Shown: positions 1 through 9,173 of the stretch, piece after piece | How the letters are laid out: each line of letters starts with the position of its first letter | Position numbering within the stretch: the first letter of the stretch is position 1 | Assembly: GCF_033971905.1 (NCBI RefSeq) | Contig: NZ_JALBUT010000004.1 | Span: 124,001-188,000 of the forward strand | Origin: Intestinicryptomonas porci | Lineage (GTDB): Bacteria; Verrucomicrobiota; Verrucomicrobiia; Opitutales; Intestinicryptomonadaceae | Direction of reading: 5' to 3' | DNA: 64,000 nt | Notes under the pieces: generated by a model | What the model was told of the DNA's origin: nothing | Seen by the model: the letters and a program-made list of their open reading frames with translations, nothing else | The model's database searches: none | Position numbers and translations under genes: made by a program

Positions 1-148
1 AAAACGGGATTTCCGACGGAAATTATTTCGATAAAAACTTCCTTTTGCTTCCGCCGAAATCCTTTGCCCTGTTTGTGCAAAAATAGGCTTTGCCGTTTTG
101 GCGATAAATTTTCAAATGCTAAAAATTTTTTGCAAAGTTTATAAAAAA

Positions 149-1528
149 CTATTCCAAGACGCCGTCCATTGCGGAAACTCCCGCGCTTATGATTTTTACG
201 CTTACAAGCTTTCCGATTAGTTCTTCGGGGGCTTTGAATATGACTTTTCTATGGGTTCTCGTGCGCCCCATGAGGTTGCCAAGCCCGCGCTTTGCCTTGC
301 TTTCAACAAGGACTTCCTGCGAGGTGTTTACTAATCTTTCGTTAAAATCCAAAGATTGTTTTTTTAGCATTTCCAAAAGAATTTGGTTTCTGCGCTCCTT
401 TTCGTCTTCGGAAACATTGTCTTCAAGTTCTGCCGAAACCGTGCCCATTCTGGGGCTGTACTTGAATATGTACGCCATGTCGAAACCGCATTCTTTGAAG
501 ACTTCGCACGTTTTTAAAAAATCCTCTTCCGTTTCATTGGGATAGCCGACGATTATGTCGGTTGAAAGCGAAAAAATTTCTTTTGATGCTTTAAGAGCCT
601 TTGCGATTTTTATGAATTTTTCGGCCGAGTATGGGCGGCGCATTTCCCTTAAAACGCGGTCGCTTCCCGATTGCAGTGGAAGATGCGCGTATTCGCAAAT
701 TTTCTCCAGACTTGAATATGCCGCAATCAGGTCTTCTTTAAAAAATGAAGGGTGGGGCGATACAAATCTTATGCGCTCAATTCCATTTATTTTGTTTATT
801 TTTTCCAGAAGCCGGACAAACGGGCTTTTGCCCTGCACATTTGGCATTTCGCCCCTGCCGTATGCATTTACGACCTGACCTAAAAGCTGTATTTCCTTTG
901 CACCCGAGTTTGCGAGAATTTCAGCCTCGTTTACGATGTCTTCCATCGGACGCGAGCGTTCTATGCCGCGAGTTTTGGGTACAATGCAGTATGAGCATTT
1001 CATTGCGCACCCTTGCATTATAGAGATATTTGCGCAAATCTGACTTTTTGAAAAATCGTGGAGTTTTATTAAGTTATGCGAAGTTTCGTCGTCTTCTATG
1101 TTTATGATTGCATCGTTATGCTTCCATTTTTTGCGTTCGCCTTTTTGCGGGTCTTGGGGAATGATGCCGGCTTTGCGCCTTTTTGCGATTTCTTCTATAT
1201 AGTCCGCGACATACGGCGTTTTGCGCGATCCTGCTATAAAATCTATCTTGGGGACGGACTTCACAATTTCCGAGCCCCTGTTTTGGGACATACAGCCCAT
1301 TACACCGATGATTGGAAATCCGTTTTTCTTTTTGTGGGAAATCCGCAAAAGCTTGCCGATTGCCTTCTGCTCGGCGGCTTCCCTGACGGAGCATGTGTTT
1401 GCCACAAACACGTCTGCTTCGGCTTCCGTGCGCGCTATTTCATGCCCGCGCAATTTAAGCTGGGCGGCAAGATTTTCCGAGTCGCGCTCGTTCATTTGGC
1501 AGCCGTATGTCTTGATGTAAACCTTCAT
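149..1528 (-). CDS. miaB: tRNA-2-methylthio-N6-dimethylallyladenosine synthase MiaB
   Basis: Radical-SAM methylthiotransferase that adds the 2-methylthio group to i6A37 in tRNAs reading UNN codons; cytosolic. The 459-residue length is normal for the family. The N-terminal UPF0004 domain carries the three cluster cysteines at Cys10 (YGCQMN), Cys46 (NTCSVRE) and Cys79 (GCM). The radical-SAM CxxxCxxC is at Cys174, Cys178 and Cys181 (GCAMKCSYCIVP), and a TRAM-type tail occupies roughly the last 65 residues. The ATG is preceded by GGAG at good spacing, which supports this start. It diverges from metX across about 150 bp. The separate N-terminal and central cysteine sets and the NxxS/CIVP context fit MiaB better than MtaB or RimO; very confident. 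Confidence 0.97.
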   Translation of the reverse strand: MKVYIKTYGCQMNERDSENLAAQLKLRGHEIARTEAEADVFVANTCSVREAAEQKAIGKLLRISHKKKNGFPIIGVMGCMSQNRGSEIVKSVPKIDFIAGSRKTPYVADYIEEIAKRRKAGIIPQDPQKGERKKWKHNDAIINIEDDETSHNLIKLHDFSKSQICANISIMQGCAMKCSYCIVPKTRGIERSRPMEDIVNEAEILANSGAKEIQLLGQVVNAYGRGEMPNVQGKSPFVRLLEKINKINGIERIRFVSPHPSFFKEDLIAAYSSLEKICEYAHLPLQSGSDRVLREMRRPYSAEKFIKIAKALKASKEIFSLSTDIIVGYPNETEEDFLKTCEVFKECGFDMAYIFKYSPRMGTVSAELEDNVSEDEKERRNQILLEMLKKQSLDFNERLVNTSQEVLVESKAKRGLGNLMGRTRTHRKVIFKAPEELIGKLVSVKIISAGVSAMDGVLE

Positions 1529-1678
1529 TTTTATTCTCCAAATAAAGCGGTTTTTGCGTTTTTTTTAAAGGTCAAAATTAAAATTTTTTTGCGTTTGATT
1601 AAACTTGAAAAAAATCGGAGCCTTTGGTTTTATTTAAAGTCTATTATTTTTGGCGCATAATCCGCCGATATTTTTTAT

Positions 1679-2815
1679 ATGAACGATTTTTCATCATCAG
1701 TCCGCGAAAGCTCGTTTGGCGAAATAGGATTTGTAAGCTGCAGCGATTTTCATTGCGCAGTTCCCCTTTCGTTTGCGCTTGGCGGCGGGTTGAAGTCTTT
1801 TGACATAAGGTATGAAACTTACGGGAAGCTTAATGCTGAAAAATCAAACGCTATATTGGTTTGCCACGCGCTTACGGGCGACCACCATTGCGCGGGGATT
1901 TACTCTTTGACGGATAAAAAAGCGGGGTGGTGGAACAACATAATAGGCCCCAACAAGCCGCTTGACACAAACAAATATTTCATAATCTGCTCAAACTGCA
2001 TCGGCGGCTGCCAAGGCTCAACAGGGCCTTCGAGCATAAATCCTGAAACGGGGCAAAGATACAATTTGTCGTTCCCAATCGTTACCGTAAAAGACATGGT
2101 TTTGGCGCAGTCGCGCCTGCTCGACTATTTGGGAATAGACACCCTCGCGCTCGCGATAGGCGGCTCAATGGGCGGAATGCAGGTTTTGCAGTGGGCGGTT
2201 GACTTTCCCGAAAGGGTGCGCAAGGCCGTCGCGCTTGCAACGACTTCGCGCCAAAACGCGCAGGCGATAGCCTTTAATTGCGTCGGAAGGGCGGCAATCA
2301 TGCAGGACCCTCTTTGGAAAAACGGGGAGTACGAATTTGGCAATCCGCCGAGGGTGGGGCTTAGCATCGCCCGAATGATGGCGCACATAACCTATCTTTC
2401 TGACAAGGGTCTCGAAGAAAAATTCGGAAGGCAGACGCACAAAAACGGCGGCGACTATTTCAGTTCGAGTTTTGAAGTCGAAAACTACTTGCGCTACCAG
2501 GGGCAGGCGTTCGTTAACCGCTTTGACGCCAATTCTTATCTTTACATAACGAGGGCTTTGGATTTGTACGACTTGCGCGGAGAGGACGGCTCGCTTGAAT
2601 CCACATTGGAAAAAGTGAAGGCAAACGTAATGACCGTAGGCTTTACTTCCGACTGGCTTTTCCCGCCTGAACAGAATTTGGAAATCGTCCGCGCCTTGCT
2701 TCGCTGTGGAAAAAACGCGACGTATGCGGAAATTGAAAGCGACCTTGGGCATGACTCTTTCTTGATAGAATCGCCCAAGCTCTACGAGCTTATAACATAT
2801 TTTTTGGACGCGTAA
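1679..2815 (+). CDS. metX: Homoserine O-acyltransferase MetX (alpha/beta hydrolase fold)
   Basis: Acylates homoserine from acyl-CoA (acetyl-CoA in most members) at the entry to methionine synthesis by direct sulfhydrylation. 378 residues, standard for the family. The catalytic triad is visible: Ser163 in GGSMGG, Asp325 in TSDWLFPP and His358 in GHDSF. The oxyanion-side motif HALTGD is at 63-68. It is the first gene of a compact metX-metW-clpP run; metW starts four bases after its stop. MetX-fold enzymes can use acetyl- or succinyl-CoA, and the sequence alone does not settle which. No SAM or other methionine riboswitch could be recognised in the 150 bp upstream. Confidence 0.95.
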   Translation: MNDFSSSVRESSFGEIGFVSCSDFHCAVPLSFALGGGLKSFDIRYETYGKLNAEKSNAILVCHALTGDHHCAGIYSLTDKKAGWWNNIIGPNKPLDTNKYFIICSNCIGGCQGSTGPSSINPETGQRYNLSFPIVTVKDMVLAQSRLLDYLGIDTLALAIGGSMGGMQVLQWAVDFPERVRKAVALATTSRQNAQAIAFNCVGRAAIMQDPLWKNGEYEFGNPPRVGLSIARMMAHITYLSDKGLEEKFGRQTHKNGGDYFSSSFEVENYLRYQGQAFVNRFDANSYLYITRALDLYDLRGEDGSLESTLEKVKANVMTVGFTSDWLFPPEQNLEIVRALLRCGKNATYAEIESDLGHDSFLIESPKLYELITYFLDA

Positions 2816-2819
2816 GAAC

Positions 2820-3437
2820 ATGGCTCAAAAAACACCTACAAGCAAAAAAAGAAAAGTCGAACTCCGCGCCATAAGCGATTGGGTGTCGAAAGGCGACCGC
2901 GTTTTGGATTTGGGTTGCGGGCGCGGAATACTGCTTGAAGAGCTGATGAACGCAAAGGATGTTTACGCGCTCGGCGTCGATTTGGATTTTGAAAAAATCC
3001 TGCGGGCGGTAAAACGCGGAGTAAATGTGATGCACTGCGACATTCTGACCGCCCTCAAAACTTTCGACGACAATTCTTTCGACTGGATTATATGCTCCCG
3101 AACCCTGTCGGAGCTTGAAAACACAAAGCTTGTCATTGACGAATCTCTGAGAGTCGGCAAAAGGGTTGTCATCGGGTTTGTGAATTACGGATATTGGTAC
3201 AACCGCCTGCATTTGGCATTTAAAGGGCGCAGAACCGTGAACAAAGTCTTTGAAAACGACTGGTATTGCGCGCGCCCGATGAACCAAATATCCATAGTTT
3301 CATTTAAAGAATTTTGCGCAAATAACGATATAGCTATAAACAGAAGCCATTTCTTGCGCGGCAACTGGCGCACTCAATGCAAATTTCTGCCGAATTTGAT
3401 GGCGGGATACGCCTTGTTTGAAATTTCAAAAAAATAA
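2820..3437 (+). CDS. metW: MetW-like SAM-dependent methyltransferase-fold protein
   Basis: MetW proteins sit beside metX in many Proteobacteria and support homoserine acylation by MetX; they have a class I methyltransferase fold. The 205-residue protein shows motif I DLGCGRG at 30-36 and the family-typical acidic strand (GVDLD). The DWIICSRTLSE segment is where MetW proteins carry their post-II motif. The C-terminal half is rich in aromatic residues and conserved RG/NW dipeptides. The gene begins four bases after metX and is followed within five bases by clpP, so co-transcription with metX is very likely. The assignment rests on motif plus neighbourhood; its biochemical role even in model organisms is accessory. 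Confidence 0.9.
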   Translation: MAQKTPTSKKRKVELRAISDWVSKGDRVLDLGCGRGILLEELMNAKDVYALGVDLDFEKILRAVKRGVNVMHCDILTALKTFDDNSFDWIICSRTLSELENTKLVIDESLRVGKRVVIGFVNYGYWYNRLHLAFKGRRTVNKVFENDWYCARPMNQISIVSFKEFCANNDIAINRSHFLRGNWRTQCKFLPNLMAGYALFEISKK

Positions 3438-3441
3438 AATT

Positions 3442-4026
3442 ATGAATTGCGAAGAATCTGAAAAAACATCGAATAAACAAAACCCTTTCGGGGAAATAAA
3501 AAAACGCTTTTTGGAAGAGCGCAAAGTCTTTTTGTGGGGTGCGGTTGATGGCAAGTCTTCTGCGGAAATCGTCGAACAGCTCATTTATTTGGATATGCTC
3601 GACCATGAAAAGGAAATCACATTTTACATAAATACCCCCGGCGGTTCGATTTCCGACGGGATGGCAATTTACGACACCATAAAGCTCATAAAAGCCCCCG
3701 TAAAGGTTGTGGTGACGGGAATTGCGATGAGCATGGGGTCCATACTTCTTTCTGCTGCTCCAAAGGGCAAGCGTTTCTTGTTCCCGCATTCGAGCGTCAT
3801 GATACACCAGCCGCTTATAATGGGCGAAATGAGCGGAACTGCAGTTGAAATGCACATTCAGGCAAAGGAAATGGAGCGCATGCGCGAGATACTAAATAAA
3901 ATTTTGGCGGACGCATCGGGTCAGCCGCTTGAAAAAATCGCCAAAGACACCGACAGGGATTTTTACATGACTGCCGAAGAAACCATTGCTTACGGTCTTG
4001 CGGACGCGATAATAGCGGAAATGTAA
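3442..4026 (+). CDS. clpP: ATP-dependent Clp protease proteolytic subunit ClpP
   Basis: Serine peptidase that forms the tetradecameric chamber for ClpX/ClpA-type unfoldases. 194 residues from the ATG at 3442. An in-frame TTG 24 bases upstream would overlap metW and is less likely. The triad is Ser97 (in AMSMGS), His122 (in MIHQP) and the Asp of the KDTDRD stretch near 171-173. The N-terminal gate region is longer and more polar than in E. coli, with an EESEKTSNK-rich start, so it may be processed or serve as an adapted axial loop. The catalytic Ser context is AMSMGS rather than the usual AASMGA, so it may be one of several ClpP paralogues. Third gene of the metX-metW-clpP run, followed by a strong terminator at 4132; no clpX is adjacent. 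Confidence 0.93.
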   Translation: MNCEESEKTSNKQNPFGEIKKRFLEERKVFLWGAVDGKSSAEIVEQLIYLDMLDHEKEITFYINTPGGSISDGMAIYDTIKLIKAPVKVVVTGIAMSMGSILLSAAPKGKRFLFPHSSVMIHQPLIMGEMSGTAVEMHIQAKEMERMREILNKILADASGQPLEKIAKDTDRDFYMTAEETIAYGLADAIIAEM

Positions 4027-4131
4027 ATTTCAAGCGTTGCCATATTGCAAAAAAACGCCTTGTTTCAATATTGAAATGGGGTAGCGGTATTTTTTTTCAA
4101 CGCGAATTTTGCTAAAAAAATTTTAATAGAG

Positions 4132-4164
4132 ATTGCAGGGCTGTTTGAGCCTTGCAATTTTTTT
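4132..4164 (+). terminator. Intrinsic terminator after metX-metW-clpP
   Basis: An 11-bp stem (4132-4142 with 4148-4158, one G-T wobble) with a five-base loop is followed directly by a run of T residues. It lies about 105 bp after the clpP stop and would end the metX-metW-clpP transcript. The rest of 4027-4398 is AT-rich and I see no gene in it; a 14-bp palindrome at about 4063-4076 has no assigned role. Confidence 0.8.
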
Positions 4165-4353
4165 GTTTTATGAGATTTAGCGAAAAGCTTACATTTTATT
4201 GGTTGCATATATAAGCTCGAAATAGGAGAGAGTGGCAGTTTTAATCTCCCAAAAATTTTTACATGCGCAATGTATTCAATATCTAAAAACACACTATGAT
4301 TTAATGATTTGAATCTTTTAAATCATGCGTTTTTATTTGAGCAGCAGAAAAAT

Positions 4354-4380
4354 AAAAAAGCCCGAAAAATCGGGCTTTTT
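4354..4380. terminator. Bidirectional intrinsic terminator after the RHH gene
   Basis: Perfect six-base stem (gcccga / tcgggc at 4360-4365 and 4370-4375) extended by A-run and T-run flanks on both sides, so it can work on either strand. It sits just past the stop of the minus-strand ribbon-helix-helix gene and also backs up the clpP terminator. Confidence 0.85.
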
Positions 4381-4398
4381 ACGGGTTTTATTAAATGA

Positions 4399-4605
4399 TT
4401 ACTTTAAACGTTTTTTTGCTTCTGCAACGCCGGCAAATTCCTTTGCCATGTTTGCGAGAGTTGTCGCGATAAAATTAGAACGGTTGCGATTGTCCAATTC
4501 CGCCATTTTATCGATTTGTTCAACCAACGGCTTTGGAAGACTGATTGATATCTGAGTCATTCCGCTGTCTTTTGAGCCTGATAATGATTTTGGAGTTCTG
4601 CCCAT
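4399..4605 (-). CDS. Ribbon-helix-helix (CopG/Arc-like) DNA-binding protein
   Basis: A 68-residue protein. After a 15-residue basic/serine-rich leader it has the short beta strand TQISISLP, then helix KPLVEQIDKMAELDN, a turn with NRSNFI, and a second helix rich in Ala/Lys. This is the layout of small ribbon-helix-helix regulators (dimer, beta ribbon into the major groove). The first ATG has an A/G-rich stretch (aaagaaag) upstream; the internal ATG at codon 16 has none, so I keep the longer form. It is monocistronic, flanked by an AT-rich 195-bp upstream gap and a terminator downstream. No toxin gene adjoins it, so it is more likely a stand-alone regulator than an antitoxin. Targets cannot be read from the sequence. 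Confidence 0.75.
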   Translation of the reverse strand: MGRTPKSLSGSKDSGMTQISISLPKPLVEQIDKMAELDNRNRSNFIATTLANMAKEFAGVAEAKKRLK

Positions 4606-4800
4606 GTTTTTTTTCTTTCTTTTGGATTGAAATTTTATTTCTTAATGCTTCTAATTGTATAAAGGCAAAAGATTTATATTTTCTAATAACTTATTATTAA
4701 AATAATTGCTAATTTTTTTGTCAATTATTTTTTTCATCGGAAATAAAAAGTTTTTTTAGAAAAATTTTTCAGGTTTTTTTCGGTTTTTGAAAATCGGTTT

Positions 4801-5853
4801 TTATTTAGAAAAAGTCTTTTTCTCAATGCCGATTGTCTTTTCTACTTCTTGCAAGCGTTTGAAGAGATCGGGGAGTTTTTCTTTTAAAATATCGAGTTTG
4901 TGCGCCGTCATAAACGGGTATGCGGGCGTTCCCCTTACATATTCGTTCGGCTTTAAGTCGTGATTTATGCCGCTTTGCGCCCCGACTTTCGCACCGTCTC
5001 CAAGTTCGATATGCCCTACAACCCCGACTTGCCCGCCCAAAATGCAGAAATTGCCGAGTTTCGTACTGCCCGAAATTCCTGTTTGGGAGACAATGAGGCA
5101 TCCTTTGCCAATGCGCACGTTGTGGGCGATTTGCACGAGGTTGTCGATTTTCGTACCTTCCCCGACGACTGTCTTGTCAAATCTTGCCCTGTCGATTGTG
5201 GTGTTTGCGCCAATGTCAACATCGTCTTCAAGGACTACTTTGCCGACTTGCGGAATGCGGATATGCTTTCCGTCCTGATAGGCATAACCGTAGCCGTCAG
5301 AGCCGATGACAGCTCCAGGCTGAACCCTGCTTCGCTTGCCGACTTCGCAATAATCCATTATTACGGCGTTTGGCATAATCCAGGCATCGTCTCCGATTAC
5401 CGCCGAAACTCCGATGTAGTTGTTTGCCTGTATCCTCGCGCCTTCGCCGATTTTCGCGTTTGCAGAGACTACGACGTTAGGTCCGATAATTGCGGTTTTT
5501 GCAATTTTTGCGGACGGGTCGATTACCGCGCTCGGGTGTATCCCCGCCTTGGGCTTTTGCCACAAAACCGCTTCTATCAAGGCGCAGATTTTTGCAAGCT
5601 CTATTGAAGGATCGTCAACGAATATCGCGGTTGTGTTTTCCGAAACTCCGCCTTTGTAGGCACGCGGAAGGAGAATTGCTCCTGCCTGTGATTTTTCCAC
5701 TTCATGGGCGTATTTTTTGTTTCCCAAAAAGCTTAAATCCGAGGGTTTTGCTTCGGAAAGCCCCGCAATTCCTGACAGCGTTTTGGACGTGTCGCCTTTA
5801 ACTTCGGGGTTTGAGAATATTTGAAGAAGGTCTTGTATCTTGTATTCTTTCAT
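4801..5853 (-). CDS. lpxD: UDP-3-O-acylglucosamine N-acyltransferase LpxD
   Basis: Third step of lipid A synthesis: N-acylation of UDP-3-O-acyl-glucosamine from hydroxyacyl-ACP. 350 residues. The N-terminal uridine-binding domain (about 1-105) is followed by left-handed beta-helix hexapeptide repeats (about 108-300) and a C-terminal helix. The family motif GSDGYGY is at 184-190 and the catalytic His is His244 in QIAHNVRIG. It is the last gene of the HIT-phoH-pgpH-lpxD run and starts 16 bases after the HD-domain gene. It is unlinked to lpxA and lpxC-fabZ, which lie near 50 kb in this window. Confidence 0.96.
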   Translation of the reverse strand: MKEYKIQDLLQIFSNPEVKGDTSKTLSGIAGLSEAKPSDLSFLGNKKYAHEVEKSQAGAILLPRAYKGGVSENTTAIFVDDPSIELAKICALIEAVLWQKPKAGIHPSAVIDPSAKIAKTAIIGPNVVVSANAKIGEGARIQANNYIGVSAVIGDDAWIMPNAVIMDYCEVGKRSRVQPGAVIGSDGYGYAYQDGKHIRIPQVGKVVLEDDVDIGANTTIDRARFDKTVVGEGTKIDNLVQIAHNVRIGKGCLIVSQTGISGSTKLGNFCILGGQVGVVGHIELGDGAKVGAQSGINHDLKPNEYVRGTPAYPFMTAHKLDILKEKLPDLFKRLQEVEKTIGIEKKTFSK

Positions 5854-5869
5854 CGTATTTTTTTTGAAA

Positions 5870-8200
5870 TTATTTTTGCTTGTTTTGGCTCAGCGCGGCG
5901 GGCGGAGTGTTGTATTCCACGCGGGAATGGAGCATGTTTTGCAAAGTGAAAATAAAACTTTCCCTTACTTTTGCGAGCTGTTTTAGCGTAATTGAAGATT
6001 CGTCGAGCTGGTTGTCGTTCATTTTAGACTGGAAGATTTTGTCAACAAGCTCTTCTATCGAGTGCGAAGTAACGCGTTTCAGAGAACGCGACGCCGCCTC
6101 GCATGAGTCTGCGAGCATTATTATGGCGGATTCGGGCGACTGCGGGCGTTTGCCTTCGTGTCGGAATGTGCTTTCTTCAATGCCGTTGTCGCGCAGGACT
6201 TGGAGCAGGGTTTCCTTGTTTGCGTTTGCCCCCGCAAGGTTTAAAGCCTTGTTGTAAAAATAGCTTATGACGGAATTTCCGTGATGTTGCAAAATCGCGT
6301 CAAGCACGACGGGGGGCATTTTGTATCTTTTTGCAAGCTCCAAGCCTTCTCTTATGTGGCTTTTTATTATGAGTGCGCTCATTGTGGGGCTTTGGGCGTC
6401 GTGGGGGTTGTTCGCCGCCTGGTTTTCAGCAAAAAATTCGGGCTTTATGAGCTTTCCGATGTCGTGGTAAAGCCCGCCTACGGCGCATTCAAGAGGATTT
6501 GCCCCGATTTTAACCGCCGCCTGCTCCGCAATTTGCGAAACCATCAAACTGTGGTGGAAGGTCCCGGGGGCTTCCATTTGAAGCATTCTCAAAAGCGGGT
6601 TGTTGTAGTCGGTATATTCGAGCAGTGTCAGATTTGACGTAAGCTTGAACAGCCTTTCAAATATCGGTATGACGACGGTTGCGACGACCCCCGTAATAAT
6701 TCCCGAAAACATTGCGATTGCCCCCTGTTTCCAGAGCATGTCGGAATTCAAGTCGTACGCAGTGCCTATGATTACGGAAAATACCGACAATATCAAACCG
6801 TACAACAGCCCTCCCGTGATGACTTGCTTTCTCGTTCTCGCCCCGTTGCAGTAAAAAATGGCAAGAAGGCTTGCGCTGAACAAAAGCACGAAGTAGTCGG
6901 GAGCAAACCCGAGCATTATGGTTGTCAGTATCGCTGAAATTAACGCCATCACAAAGCCCGTGTAGGAAGTGCAGAGCAAAACCTGCAGTATCGGACCTAT
7001 CATAATCGGCGCACCGTACAAAAATATTGTGGCAAGGCTTTCGCCCGAATGTCCGACGGCTTCCGATATTTGAATAGCCGCGCGCTCTGAAAGCATATTA
7101 AAAATCAATAGCACCGAAAAAAGAACGATGCTACGCTTGCGCCTGTTGCGGGAGTTTTTACTGATTGCGAAAAACAGCGCGCTTGAAAACATCAAAAGAA
7201 GGCATATCGAAAATTCCCTTATCGTGTTTGAAACGGGATTTTGGCTCTGGTTCTTTTCCGATTCCTTTATGTAGGCATTCAAGCGCTCCATTTCGAGAGG
7301 GGAGAGCTTGCGGTTTGGCTCTATTATCGTTTCCCCTTCCGTAACCGTCACTAAAACGGGGGCGACTTTTGCGCGTGCCTCGTCGCGGTATTTTTGCGTG
7401 AGCGGCTCATTGTAAACAATGTTGGGGCGCAGTTCGGAATTGAAAATCCTGTAAAGGGCGTCCGACAAGGTTTCGGATATTCCGAGTTCATAGATGCGCT
7501 TTTTAAGTTCGCGTCGGGCTTCCGTCTGGTTGCGGCGGTATTTGCGTATGCCCCCGAAATCCAAAACCGAATCGGTCTTTGAAAACACGGGGTCGTTGTC
7601 TTCGTAAATGCCTTCGTTTACGATTTCTTTAAGGGGCGTCATGACAAGCCAAAATCGCTGCTGGCGGTTGCCGGGGGTAGTTTCAGACATTATGGAGGGC
7701 AGGTCAGCCTCGTTTATGTTGAAGCCCGTTGTTTTTTTTATGAGGTTTAAAAATGCCTCATCGCTCATTTCGGCAAGGTTTTGCTCTTCCTGCGCGCCTT
7801 TTGCGGGTTCTGCCGCCACGCTTTTCTTGCCGCGCTCTTTGGACTGAATTTGCCGCGCGTTCAAAAGCTCTATGAGTTTTGATAGGTTTGCGCCAAGCGA
7901 ATCTTCATTCATTTTCACAATTTCGCAGGCTATCGGAACCATTCCCGCAGCGCGGTCTTTTTTCGCCTTTGTGCGGATTTCGCTCGGATAGTCGAACGTC
8001 ATGGAAGAAACCACTCGCGCCTGGGTTTTCATTCCCATGCTGATTTGGAAATTTATGGGCTTTCTTCCCGCAAAGCAGATGAAATAAAGCGCAAAGCTCA
8101 TTGCCAAAATCATTATGGCTATGAGTATTTTGTGGTGGGTTTTCAGCGAAGACTTGTTCTGAAAAACGTTGTATTTATATAGACGTTCCTTGCGTGTCAT
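5870..8200 (-). CDS. pgpH: 7TM-HD family phosphodiesterase (PgpH/YqfF-like)
   Basis: Predicted membrane-bound phosphodiesterase; characterised members of this 7TMR-HD family degrade cyclic di-AMP. Layout: cytoplasmic start, one transmembrane helix (about 24-44), a large extracytoplasmic 7TMR-HDED domain (about 50-325) containing a charged low-complexity insert at 115-145, then about seven transmembrane helices (328-515) and a cytoplasmic HD domain. The metal-binding residues are visible as His549/His550 (FHHS), His579-Asp580 (YHDIGK) and His639-His640 (QHHG). The start overlaps the end of phoH by 26 bases, implying translational coupling. The same phoH-pgpH order is known in Firmicutes, normally followed by ybeY, which is absent here. 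Confidence 0.92.
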   Translation of the reverse strand: MTRKERLYKYNVFQNKSSLKTHHKILIAIMILAMSFALYFICFAGRKPINFQISMGMKTQARVVSSMTFDYPSEIRTKAKKDRAAGMVPIACEIVKMNEDSLGANLSKLIELLNARQIQSKERGKKSVAAEPAKGAQEEQNLAEMSDEAFLNLIKKTTGFNINEADLPSIMSETTPGNRQQRFWLVMTPLKEIVNEGIYEDNDPVFSKTDSVLDFGGIRKYRRNQTEARRELKKRIYELGISETLSDALYRIFNSELRPNIVYNEPLTQKYRDEARAKVAPVLVTVTEGETIIEPNRKLSPLEMERLNAYIKESEKNQSQNPVSNTIREFSICLLLMFSSALFFAISKNSRNRRKRSIVLFSVLLIFNMLSERAAIQISEAVGHSGESLATIFLYGAPIMIGPILQVLLCTSYTGFVMALISAILTTIMLGFAPDYFVLLFSASLLAIFYCNGARTRKQVITGGLLYGLILSVFSVIIGTAYDLNSDMLWKQGAIAMFSGIITGVVATVVIPIFERLFKLTSNLTLLEYTDYNNPLLRMLQMEAPGTFHHSLMVSQIAEQAAVKIGANPLECAVGGLYHDIGKLIKPEFFAENQAANNPHDAQSPTMSALIIKSHIREGLELAKRYKMPPVVLDAILQHHGNSVISYFYNKALNLAGANANKETLLQVLRDNGIEESTFRHEGKRPQSPESAIIMLADSCEAASRSLKRVTSHSIEELVDKIFQSKMNDNQLDESSITLKQLAKVRESFIFTLQNMLHSRVEYNTPPAALSQNKQK

Positions 8201-9173
8201 TGCTTTTATTTGATTTTTCGGAGTTTCCTGCGCGTTCGTAGGCTTCGATTATTTTTGTCACCAACCGATGGCGCACAACGTCGGATTTTGTGAAATTGAA
8301 AATTTCAATTCCCTTTATGCCTTTTAAAATTCCAAGCGCGTCTTTTAAGCCCGATTTTTTGTTGCGGGGCAAATCGGTCTGGGTGATGTCGCCCGTTATG
8401 ACCATTCGGGAATTTTCGCCAAGTCTTGTCAAAAACATCATCATTTGCTCTGTTGTGGTGTTTTGAGCCTCGTCCAAAATCACGAATGCGTTTGATAGCG
8501 TGCGCCCCCTCATATAGGCAAGGGGGGCTATTTCTATAATTTGCTTTTCTACCGCCTTTCTTGCGTCTTCCTGACCCAGCATGTCAAACATTGCGTCGTG
8601 CAGGGGGCGGAGATAGGGCAGGAGTTTTTCCTGCAAGTCTCCGGGCAGAAAGCCGAGAGCTTCTCCCGCTTCGACTGCGGGGCGGGTCAAGATTATCTTT
8701 TCGATTTTTCTTTCCTGCAAAGCTTTTAACGCCGACGCCACTGCGAGATATGTTTTGCCTGTTCCCGCAGGGCCTATCCCGAAGACAATTTCGTTTTCCT
8801 CAATGGCTTGGAGGTATCTTTTTTGGCTCGAATTTTTTGCCGCGATGCTTTTGTGGCGCAAGTCTATGAATTTCGGGTTTATGAAAACTTTCAACGCCTC
8901 TTCCAGTCCGCCTTCCGACGCTTTTTGCAAAATTCCCTCGTAATCGGACATGCTAAACGATATTCCGCGGTTTTTTGCGTATTCCAAAGCCTTGAAAAAC
9001 GCGCAGGCGTCCTCTGCGGACTTCGCGTCTTCAGACACTATTTTAAGCCAGTCGTCGCGCGTTATGATTTTTACGCCGAAAGTTTTTTCCGCAAGCTCTA
9101 TGTTTTCAAGAGAGTCTTTGTACAAAGACGAGAGAAGTCGCGAAGATGGGAATGTCAAAGTTTTTTCAATCAT
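8175..9173 (-). CDS. phoH: PhoH-like ATPase
   Basis: P-loop NTPase of the PhoH/YbeZ family; family members are linked to RNA metabolism and stress, often with YbeY. 332 residues. The N-terminal KH-like/PhoH accessory part covers about 1-110. Walker A GPAGTGKT is at 134-141, and Walker B VILDEAQN is near 230. Conserved TRPAVEAGE and MVITGDITQTDLP segments match the family. Its ATG overlaps the TGA of the upstream HIT gene (ATGA) and its 3' end overlaps the pgpH-like gene, so the four genes 9646-4801 look like a single transcript. The C-terminus ends in a short Ser/Asn-rich tail. Confidence 0.95.
   Translation of the reverse strand: MIEKTLTFPSSRLLSSLYKDSLENIELAEKTFGVKIITRDDWLKIVSEDAKSAEDACAFFKALEYAKNRGISFSMSDYEGILQKASEGGLEEALKVFINPKFIDLRHKSIAAKNSSQKRYLQAIEENEIVFGIGPAGTGKTYLAVASALKALQERKIEKIILTRPAVEAGEALGFLPGDLQEKLLPYLRPLHDAMFDMLGQEDARKAVEKQIIEIAPLAYMRGRTLSNAFVILDEAQNTTTEQMMMFLTRLGENSRMVITGDITQTDLPRNKKSGLKDALGILKGIKGIEIFNFTKSDVVRHRLVTKIIEAYERAGNSEKSNKSNDTQGTSI

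Noticed and set aside
1..148. Possible gene fragment left of miaB
   Set aside because: No start codon with a ribosome-binding site and no family-like peptide in any frame.
4063..4076. 14-bp palindrome TTTCAATATTGAAA after clpP
   Set aside because: AT-rich, single, not placed at a promoter; likely chance.
4684..4699. TAATAA-N4-TTATTA dyad upstream of the ribbon-helix-helix gene as autoregulatory operator
   Set aside because: Position is suitable but the region is almost pure A/T, so such dyads are expected by chance.
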